Of a stretch of DNA of 6,201 nucleotides, positions 1 to 5,764 are shown in pieces; position 1 is the stretch's first letter; every line of letters starts with the position of its first letter. This stretch comes from Thermococcaceae archaeon. Its GTDB lineage: Archaea; Methanobacteriota_B; Thermococci; Thermococcales; Thermococcaceae. The DNA is taken from the NCBI GenBank assembly GCA_027064745.1, contig JAMOPD010000382.1, positions 1 through 6,201 on the forward strand. Direction: 5' to 3'. The position numbers and the translations under genes were made by a program. A model generated the notes under the pieces. It worked only from the letters and a program-made list of their open reading frames with translations. It searched no databases and had not been told where the DNA came from.

Positions 1-63
1 TTCATTCCCCTTCTTTAAAACACTGCTTTTTATAACCTTCCAGAGGCTATCAAAAATGCCCAT
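1..63 (-). CDS. 5' end of an unrecognised gene, truncated by the window edge
   Basis: Only the first 21 codons are visible, starting MGIFDSLWKVIKSS and then turning Lys-rich. The start is well supported: an ATG at 63-61 lies 7 bases downstream of a perfect AAGGAGG, and 16 bases after the stop codon of the kinase/FGE-domain gene. It is therefore very likely the next gene of the same operon. The visible stretch looks like an amphipathic helix (Phe, Leu, Trp, Val and Ile alternating with Asp, Lys and Ser). No motif allows a family assignment. A PspA/IM30-like start is a faint possibility, because those proteins often begin with a short MGxxxRL-type amphipathic helix, but 21 residues cannot decide. 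Existence of the gene is fairly sure; its function is unknown. Confidence 0.75.
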   Translation of the reverse strand, partial: MGIFDSLWKVIKSSVLKKGNE

Positions 64-69
64 AAGAAA

Positions 70-77
70 GCCTCCTT
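70..77 (-). promoter_or_regulatory. Ribosome binding site for the leftmost gene
   Basis: The minus strand reads AAGGAGGC here, with 7 bases (CTTTCTT) between the AAGGAGG core and the ATG at 63-61. It sits just after the TAA stop at 82-80 of the preceding gene. This site is the main evidence that a real coding region begins at the left edge of the window. Confidence 0.8.
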
Positions 78-79
78 AT

Positions 80-2032
80 TTACTCAATATCAAAGAAACC
101 TATCCAGGTATAAATGTTTCTTTCTGGCACTTTTATTTCTTCTGGTTTAAAAACCGTGAAGTTTCCCCCACAAAGGGGACACCTTCCTACTTCTTCTTCA
201 GTAAGGGTGGTAGTTTCTTTTTCTTCGTGTTCTTCCACATCCTTAGCACATCGGAAGCCAAAGATATTATCCTGAGTGCTTGCTCCAGTTGCTTCTTCAT
301 GGGCGGCGATATAGTGAAGAGAAGGAATTCCCAGAAGTTCACAGGAAACAGCCCAGCAACCGCCTCGAAGATACTTAAAATAGGAAGACCTTGGGTGGGA
401 TTCATTTACCCATTCAAAAACATTTCCCACCATCTGGTAGCAACCATAAGGACTTCTTCCTTCAGGATATCTGTCCACTGCCACTGGACCATGGTGCCCT
501 GATTCAGCACTATTGCAGAATCTACTGTTATACTCATCACCCCATGGATATATTCTTCCGTCAGTTCCTCTGGCTGCCTTTTCCCATTCGTCTCCTGTAG
601 GTAACCTCAAACCTGCCCATTCACAGTAAGCAAGGGCATCTTTGTAAGAAACATTTATTACAGGATAATTTGCTTCTTCAGGTGGATAGGGGGGATCTTT
701 AAAGCCCCAGTCTTTCCAGTGAGAGGGTATCCGCCTGTAGCCAGTTTCTTTAATAAACCTGTAATACTGCTCATTGGTGACAGGGTAGATATCAATCCAG
801 AAGGAGGGAAGTTCAATCTTCTGAAACTCTTCTTCATCAAGAAGACGTCTGATGTCCTCCCGCTTGTATTTTTTTAGTAACTGCATTTTATGCCTATCAC
901 TTAGTCCTTTAAAAAAGACTCCTGCAGGAACTTTCACCATTTTGTGCCCTTTATACTCCATGGTTTCAAAAAGAGGCTCTGTTTTTGTCTCTTTCCACCT
1001 GTTGCTAATAAAACCACAGGAAAGGCATCTTAAGTTTTCCTTGATTTTTACCTCGCCTGTCTTTATCTTTCTCACCAGCTCTATCAGAGCTTCCCTCAAT
1101 TCCCTAAAGGACTGGTATCTCTCGTAGGGTTTGTGATCCAAGCACTTTTTCACAATAGCACGTAGCTCCAAAGGAACATGTTCAGGAAAATTAAGCGCAT
1201 CAGATATTGCGAGTGCACCGGTAAGCCGATGCATATCCCCTCCAAGGAGTTCATACATAGTCACACCAAAAGAGTAGATATCAGAAGATGGAAGTACAGA
1301 TTCATAGTTTATTCTTTGTTCAGGAGACATGTACCTTGGGGTTCCATGTGCCATAAATCCAAGACTGTAAGAGGTTAAATTAGAAAGTTCAAGGAACTTA
1401 GCCAGCCCAAAGTCAATGATTTTTATCTGGTTTTTCCTGGTGATTAGGATGTTATGGGGCTTTATATCCCTGTGGACAAAGGCATAAGCAGGATTCTGGG
1501 GGTTGAGTTCATTATAGGCTTTAAGCATCTCCTCGCTGACATAAATTATTCCGTTGCAGAAAGAAATCCCTATATGTAGGACTTCAAGAGGAGCAAGAAA
1601 ACCAAGCCCTGTCTCTTGAGTTATTCTTTTAAGGAAAGAGGAAAGGTCTTGGGCACCTGAAATAAACTCACATTCCAAAAAAGGTTGACCTTCCTCAGTC
1701 CACCAGAGCCTTGTTCCTCTTACCACATTAGGATGTCCCATCGCTTGGCATACGAGCCTTGCTTCTCTGAAAAAAGTAAGATAAAGATACTCAGCAAGGT
1801 CAATGTTATGGTTTAAAGGTTTTCCTTCAATAACTGTAGATTTTATCAAGGGCCATTTTGAGGAAAGCTTGTATTTCTTCCACAATTCTTTGCGAATGGT
1901 CTTTATCACGACCTTTATCTGCCTTTTCCTGCAGAACCCAAAATATACTCTACCCAGTCCTCCTTCCTGAACATCAAGGACTTCTATAGAGTCATCTATA
2001 AGATCACCTTTTTTAAACTCCTGATAAGGCAT
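80..2032 (-). CDS. Ser/Thr protein kinase fused to an FGE-sulfatase (SUMF1/Pkn1-like) domain, with two flanking CxxC pairs
   Basis: This 650-residue protein has an N-terminal Hanks-type kinase (about residues 15-320). Visible elements are the glycine loop at 23-30 (EGGLGRVY), Lys44 in VVIK, likely helix-C Glu90, the HRDIKPHN catalytic loop at 187-194, DFG at 207-209 and SPE at 236-238, so it should be catalytically active. Residue 22 is Gln where the first glycine of the loop is usual, and there is a longer than normal insert between Lys44 and Glu90. From about 365 to 597 lies an FGE-sulfatase domain: MVKVPAGVFFKG, PVTNEQYYRFI, LRLPTGDEWEKAARG, YPWGDEY, GNVFEWV, LRGGCW and FGFRC. The Cys pair of true formylglycine-generating enzymes (as in RGGSxxCxxxxC) is not in register, so this is probably a structural or binding domain, as in chlamydial Pkn1-type kinases. 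CxxC pairs at 336-339 and 618-621 flank it. No membrane segment is visible, so it is probably cytosolic. The ATG at 2032 follows an AGGAGG by 8 bases. Confidence 0.93.
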   Translation of the reverse strand: MPYQEFKKGDLIDDSIEVLDVQEGGLGRVYFGFCRKRQIKVVIKTIRKELWKKYKLSSKWPLIKSTVIEGKPLNHNIDLAEYLYLTFFREARLVCQAMGHPNVVRGTRLWWTEEGQPFLECEFISGAQDLSSFLKRITQETGLGFLAPLEVLHIGISFCNGIIYVSEEMLKAYNELNPQNPAYAFVHRDIKPHNILITRKNQIKIIDFGLAKFLELSNLTSYSLGFMAHGTPRYMSPEQRINYESVLPSSDIYSFGVTMYELLGGDMHRLTGALAISDALNFPEHVPLELRAIVKKCLDHKPYERYQSFRELREALIELVRKIKTGEVKIKENLRCLSCGFISNRWKETKTEPLFETMEYKGHKMVKVPAGVFFKGLSDRHKMQLLKKYKREDIRRLLDEEEFQKIELPSFWIDIYPVTNEQYYRFIKETGYRRIPSHWKDWGFKDPPYPPEEANYPVINVSYKDALAYCEWAGLRLPTGDEWEKAARGTDGRIYPWGDEYNSRFCNSAESGHHGPVAVDRYPEGRSPYGCYQMVGNVFEWVNESHPRSSYFKYLRGGCWAVSCELLGIPSLHYIAAHEEATGASTQDNIFGFRCAKDVEEHEEKETTTLTEEEVGRCPLCGGNFTVFKPEEIKVPERNIYTWIGFFDIE

Positions 2033-2040
2033 CCTTTTTA

Positions 2041-2046
2041 CCTCCT
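2041..2046 (-). promoter_or_regulatory. Ribosome binding site for the kinase/FGE-domain gene
   Basis: AGGAGG on the minus strand lies 8 bases before the ATG at 2032-2030, within the 23-base gap after the FHA-kinase stop. It supports independent re-initiation on a shared transcript and fixes the start of the downstream kinase. Confidence 0.75.
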
Positions 2047-2055
2047 AAATTAAGT

Positions 2056-3591
2056 TTACTTTTCTATTTCTTTCCAAGCTTCCCTTAGCGTTTCTCTGAA
2101 TTCTCGAGCTGATTGAAATCTCTCAGAAATCTTCTTTTTAATTGCCCTATTCACCACCTTTGCAAATGGTGGAGGGATGTCTGGATTTCTTTCCTCGATT
2201 GGGATGGGCTCCTCTGATAAAACAATCTGAAAGGGATTGCTGTATCCCTTAAGTCGCACCATAAGCTGACGGGCTTCGTTAAAATCTAAATGCTCTTCTC
2301 TTTCACTCATGAACTTGAAAACCTCAAGTGAACTTGGGTAATGGTAAGGTAAAGAGCCTGTAAGCAGATAGTAGAGGGTAACCCCCATTGAATAAAGGTC
2401 TGCCGGCTCACGCACATTTCTTGGATCCTCAATCTGCTCAGGTGGCATAAAAGGAACAGTGCCAAGTTTATCCCCGAGCTGTGTCAGGGTTGATCCCCCT
2501 GCATCTGCATATTTTTTGGCAATTCCAAAGTCGGCAATCTTGGGAATAAGGTTAAAGTAAGACACACCTTGAACTTCTTGGAGAAGGATATTAGACGGTT
2601 TTATATCCCTGTGGATAATTTTTCTTTTGTGGATAAACTCCAGCCCCTTCAGGCTCTGCTCCACCAAATAGACGGCTTCAGAAAGGGACAATGGAGCCAT
2701 TCTTTCTCTCATAAGTTCGTTAAGGCTACGCTTCCATGCCATTTCAGTTATCAGGTATGGACCTTCTTCACTTATACCACTATCAATGTATCTGAGAATA
2801 TTAGGATGTGAAAGTTCCCTCATATACCTGATTTCCCTTTCAAAGCGGCGGACAAGGATCGAATCGGTAATATTAAGAACCTGCTTTAAAGCAAGGACCC
2901 TCCCGGTCTGGGGATGATAGACCTGATACACCGTGGCCATTCCACCTTCCCCAAGGACTTGAAGAACCTCGTAGGAGTCGATTTTGCTTTTCAATGCACC
3001 GGGCTTTTTCAGAGACTGGACGCATTTCTCGCAGTAGTACCTGACTACCTCTCCAAGTTCTTTTGCCCTACCGTCGCTATTTGCCTTCTGAGTTAGATCT
3101 TTTTTGCAAACAAAGCAGCAGATTCCTGAAAGGTCCTCTTTTTCAATGTTTTGCTCCCTTTTGTTTTCTTCTTCGCCGATCTGGTAAAAGGAAGATATGT
3201 CTCCTTGAAGGGCTCCAACTTTTCTTTCTTTCAGAAGAACCTTCAGCTGGGTGTAACCTACCTCAATTATGTCTTGGCTTTTGAGTTCATCTTCTATCCT
3301 GAGAAGCCCGTTTATCCGTGACGGATTTTTTACATCGTCAAGATCCCTGAAAAAGACCCTTGGCGGTGATATCTCTAAGATAAAGTGTTGTCTTGAAATA
3401 TAAGGGTCTCCTTTAAGCCTGATGTGGGTTTTTCGATTTTTCCCTTCTCGGCCAAAGATAAAGGTATCTGGCTCAGTTGTCTCAATCTCAATCAACCTGT
3501 CTTTTATCACAATAGGTTTATTTTGCGCCAGAGCAAGACTGCCCATCTCTGCACGGGCGTTACCTTTAATAATTTCAATCATTACCTTCAT
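2056..3591 (-). CDS. FHA domain, Cys4 zinc knuckle and Ser/Thr protein kinase fusion
   Basis: This 511-residue protein has three parts. An N-terminal FHA domain (about 25-120) shows GRE at 47-49, SRQH at 66-69 and NG at 94-95, the usual phosphothreonine-binding signature. A linker holds CxxC pairs at 159/162 and 187/190, a likely small zinc-binding fold. A Hanks-type kinase (about 207-505) shows GEGGMATVY at 214-222, Lys236 in LALK, Glu253 in helix C, HRDIKPSN at 327-334, DFG at 354-356 and PPE at 383-385, so it looks active. The tail after helix F is longer than usual, with about 30 extra residues before the RAIKKKISERFQS helix. No membrane helix is seen, so it is probably cytosolic. The ATG at 3591 is preferred over the ATG at 3582 because a GAGGGGGAG site lies 5 bases upstream of it. 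The gene overlaps the preceding MotB-like gene by 17 bases, suggesting translational coupling. The FHA domain may bind the operon's own phosphorylated kinases or membrane proteins (inference). Confidence 0.95.
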   Translation of the reverse strand: MKVMIEIIKGNARAEMGSLALAQNKPIVIKDRLIEIETTEPDTFIFGREGKNRKTHIRLKGDPYISRQHFILEISPPRVFFRDLDDVKNPSRINGLLRIEDELKSQDIIEVGYTQLKVLLKERKVGALQGDISSFYQIGEEENKREQNIEKEDLSGICCFVCKKDLTQKANSDGRAKELGEVVRYYCEKCVQSLKKPGALKSKIDSYEVLQVLGEGGMATVYQVYHPQTGRVLALKQVLNITDSILVRRFEREIRYMRELSHPNILRYIDSGISEEGPYLITEMAWKRSLNELMRERMAPLSLSEAVYLVEQSLKGLEFIHKRKIIHRDIKPSNILLQEVQGVSYFNLIPKIADFGIAKKYADAGGSTLTQLGDKLGTVPFMPPEQIEDPRNVREPADLYSMGVTLYYLLTGSLPYHYPSSLEVFKFMSEREEHLDFNEARQLMVRLKGYSNPFQIVLSEEPIPIEERNPDIPPPFAKVVNRAIKKKISERFQSAREFRETLREAWKEIEK

Positions 3592-4489
3592 TAGTGCTCC
3601 CCCTCATATCACCTTCATAAACAAAACGCAGCTTATATCCCCTTTTTTTCATTTCATTTATATATTTCCAAGCCTTGTATTTTTGATAAAGGATATACAC
3701 AAGGAGTAGTGTACTGATAGAAGCCCAAACTAAAGTCCAGGGCGAAATACCTTTTTTTTCTTTTGGTCTGTGCACAACAGAAAAGGAAATTTTATCAGAA
3801 GACACACTATTTCCTGTCGAATCTGTAACTTTGATTCTCAAAGTGTAGTTGCCAGTTTTTGAGGTCTGTCCAAGAATGAGGCCGTTTTCTTTGTCTAAGT
3901 AAAAACCCGATGGTAATTTACCTTTGTACTCCCACTTGTAAGGAGGAACCCCCCCTTCAGCAGCTAAAGCTAAGTTCACCCTTTCACCCGTAATCAGTGT
4001 GGGAAGACTGGTGGTCTTAATTCTTAAAGGAACAGTTTTCAGCTTAGATAGCTTTTTATAGGCTTCTTCAAGACTCCTCTTCAGTTCTTCGTTTTCCCTC
4101 CGAAGAGCCTTTTCAATATCCCCTCTTCTCATGTATTCCTCTTTTAATTTAGTAAGGGAAGCAACCTCCTTCTCGAGAGCACGGATTTTTGCCTGCAACT
4201 GGCTATTGGTTTTTCTTACAGAGCTAAGTTTTGAGCTTACCTCCTGGTAGCGTTTCTCAAGTTCTAAATAGGCATTTTCTCTTTCCTTGTAGTGTTCCAC
4301 CTGGGCAGCAAGCTGGTTTTTCTCAGCTACAACTTCATCAAAGCTTTTCTGTATATCTATATCCACAAATTGCATGGTTTTTATTATCTGCATAAGCATC
4401 AGAAAGACAAAGGCTCCAAAAGCCCCGAAGAGTATGTCAAAAAAGGAAAAATGAATGAGCTGTGCTTCTCTATCCTTTTTTACCCTCAT
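3575..4489 (-). CDS. MotB/ExbD-like membrane protein with coiled coil, putative He_PIG domain and second membrane helix
   Basis: A 304-residue protein, in order: a short basic N-terminus; a membrane helix at about 14-37 (FFDILFGAFGAFVFLMLMQI) with a single Asp18 near its start, where MotB and ExbD carry the ion-coupling Asp; a long charged coiled coil (about 45-150); a putative Ig-like He_PIG domain (about 154-240; VPPYKWEYKG, LPSGFYLD, DSTGNSVSS); a second membrane helix (about 248-268); and a basic tail of about 35 residues. The predicted topology has both ends in the cytosol and the coiled coil plus Ig-like domain outside. There is no C-terminal OmpA/peptidoglycan-binding domain, so it is not an ordinary MotB. 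It lies 18 bases after the MotA/TolQ-like gene, the classic partner arrangement, which supports a MotA-MotB-type complex. The start follows AAAGGAGG by 7 bases. The domain calls are by eye; the pairing is inferred from order and the Asp-bearing helix. Confidence 0.85.
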   Translation of the reverse strand: MRVKKDREAQLIHFSFFDILFGAFGAFVFLMLMQIIKTMQFVDIDIQKSFDEVVAEKNQLAAQVEHYKERENAYLELEKRYQEVSSKLSSVRKTNSQLQAKIRALEKEVASLTKLKEEYMRRGDIEKALRRENEELKRSLEEAYKKLSKLKTVPLRIKTTSLPTLITGERVNLALAAEGGVPPYKWEYKGKLPSGFYLDKENGLILGQTSKTGNYTLRIKVTDSTGNSVSSDKISFSVVHRPKEKKGISPWTLVWASISTLLLVYILYQKYKAWKYINEMKKRGYKLRFVYEGDMRGSTNEGND

Positions 4490-4496
4490 GACTGAT

Positions 4497-4504
4497 CCTC
4501 CTTT
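4497..4504 (-). promoter_or_regulatory. Ribosome binding site for the MotB-like gene
   Basis: AAAGGAGG on the minus strand ends 7 bases before the ATG at 4489-4487. It begins 3 bases after the TAA stop (4510-4508) of the MotA/TolQ-like gene, so the two genes are probably translated from one message in close succession. Confidence 0.75.
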
Positions 4505-4507
4505 GTT

Positions 4508-5749
4508 TTACAATTTATAAATTTTTTCATAGATTTCACCAAGCCTTCTATTGACACTATTCATCTCTTCTATTGGTGCTTTGAGGTTTTCGAGGATTTG
4601 TGCATTAGCTTTCAGCAGCTCAGCCAATTGAGCCATCGCTGCGAGGGAGTCTTTGTTTTCTCTCAGGGCACTGGCAAAATCTCTCAGGACAGAGAGATAT
4701 TCAGGATCTATAAGAGGCTTTGTCTCGGCTATACCTGCTTCAGCCTGAAGCGCCTCAATGACTCTGCCTATCTGCTGTTGAAGCTGTTCTGCGTTAATCT
4801 GGTTCTGCTTACCCATATTCCTCAGTTCTCTTTTAACCTCTTCCATAACCTGTATCATCTTTGCTTGAGCTTGAGACTCCCTAATCTGAGCAGGAACAAC
4901 TTCCTCCTGAACTTTCAGCTTGTTCACTATGTTTTCCGTTACAAAATCTTCCACATCAGAAAGAAAGTCTTCCTCCTTTTTCTGAAGTACATTGGTGAAC
5001 GAATTGACAATCACCGCAAGAATAAGAGCCACGAAGGTTGTATCAAAGGCAACACCAAGACCTGATGTTACCTTGGCCAATCCTGCTTGAACACCCTGGA
5101 ATCCCACATCTTTTATCCCCTGAAGAACATAATTAAAACTGCTTATGGCTCGAGACATGCCCATTACTGTTCCAAGGAAACCTAAAATAGGAATGAGCCA
5201 TATTAGGAATTTAATGGGTATGTAAGAGGCATCGATTATAGCCCAGTCTGTAGCAGAGACGGTTGAAAGAACCTGGGAAACCTGGGCTGGGTTTTTGCTC
5301 ACCATGAGCTGTTTTACTGCTTTATTTATCCTGTTGATCAAAAGGAGTTTACTTTGTTCTGGGTCAAGGTTCTGTTTTAGCTTCAAGTGCTCAGAGACTA
5401 TAGTTCTGAACCCTACATCTTCTCTTCCTTCTGTGAACTCTTTTACATAAGGCAGTTCAAAGGCAGAAACCTGTTTTCTGATCTTTAACCACTTAAAAAT
5501 TAGCATCCCTACAGCCAACCAGAAACAGTAAATGGTGAGATACTGGATATTGCCTCTTTCGTGAATAAGAGAATAGAAAGAGGGTAAAGTATCCTTGAGA
5601 ATATAAGTGAGAAGGAGTGTTAAAGTGCCTAAAATAAGGGCCATGATCACGCTTTGCAAAATAGGCACATCAGTATACCTTGGTGCTTCTTCGATCGCCA
5701 GCTTTGTCTGCTGATCCTTATCACCTTTCTTAACAAACTTCAGTTCCAT
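4508..5749 (-). CDS. MotA/TolQ/ExbB-family proton-channel-like inner membrane protein
   Basis: This 413-residue protein has four predicted membrane helices: about 29-51 (VIMALILGTLTLLLTYIL), 70-88, 178-200 and 231-253. The third carries the family hallmark IPILGFLGTVMGM followed by an AISSF stretch. The fourth follows VTSGLGVAFDTTFVALI, equivalent to the GLxxAxxTTxxGL segment that lines the channel in ExbB, TolQ and MotA. Family members form a multimeric stator around a MotB/ExbD/TolR dimer and use the proton or sodium gradient. A cytosolic C-terminal region (about 260-413) is long, Gln/Glu-rich and likely coiled coil, longer than in TolQ/ExbB (inferred); ZorA of Zorya also has a long cytosolic tail. 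The ATG at 5749 is chosen because it lies 7 bases after AAGGAGG; an in-frame TTG at 5755 lies only 1 base from that site and is rejected. The partner is the next gene. The substrate or load is unknown. Confidence 0.92.
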   Translation of the reverse strand: MELKFVKKGDKDQQTKLAIEEAPRYTDVPILQSVIMALILGTLTLLLTYILKDTLPSFYSLIHERGNIQYLTIYCFWLAVGMLIFKWLKIRKQVSAFELPYVKEFTEGREDVGFRTIVSEHLKLKQNLDPEQSKLLLINRINKAVKQLMVSKNPAQVSQVLSTVSATDWAIIDASYIPIKFLIWLIPILGFLGTVMGMSRAISSFNYVLQGIKDVGFQGVQAGLAKVTSGLGVAFDTTFVALILAVIVNSFTNVLQKKEEDFLSDVEDFVTENIVNKLKVQEEVVPAQIRESQAQAKMIQVMEEVKRELRNMGKQNQINAEQLQQQIGRVIEALQAEAGIAETKPLIDPEYLSVLRDFASALRENKDSLAAMAQLAELLKANAQILENLKAPIEEMNSVNRRLGEIYEKIYKL

Positions 5750-5756
5750 CTCCAAA

Positions 5757-5763
5757 CCTCCTT
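5757..5763 (-). promoter_or_regulatory. Ribosome binding site that decides the MotA/TolQ-like start
   Basis: AAGGAGG on the minus strand begins one base after the phosphatase stop codon (5767-5765). Its spacing is 7 bases to the ATG at 5749 but only 1 base to the in-frame TTG at 5755, so the ATG is the start and the protein is two residues shorter than the longest open frame. Confidence 0.8.
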
Positions 5764-5764
5764 A

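Noticed and set aside
1..63. PspA/IM30 identity for the leftmost gene
   Set aside because: Only a general MGxF-amphipathic resemblance over 21 residues, without the downstream AEDPEKM-type motif, which is outside the window or absent.
56..502. 148-residue open frame on the plus strand
   Set aside because: It lies opposite the FGE domain and C-terminal tail of the second kinase. Runs of Phe come from Lys/Glu codons on the other strand, and there is no recognisable motif.
868..884. T-rich stretch as a terminator
   Set aside because: It lies within the coding sequence of the second kinase, encodes Lys codons on the minus strand and has no flanking hairpin that I can see.
4598..5065. 155-residue open frame on the plus strand
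   Set aside because: It is antisense to the MotA-like gene's conserved coding region, is rich in Leu, Phe and Cys as expected of an antisense shadow, and shows no domain.
3575..5749. Zorya defence system (ZorA/ZorB)
   Set aside because: The MotB-like protein has no OmpA-like domain and no ZorC, ZorD or ZorE gene is visible; only the MotA-like tail is reminiscent.
5753..5755. TTG start for the MotA/TolQ-like protein
   Set aside because: It lies 1 base from the AAGGAGG site, too close to be used; the ATG at 5749 has ideal 7-base spacing.
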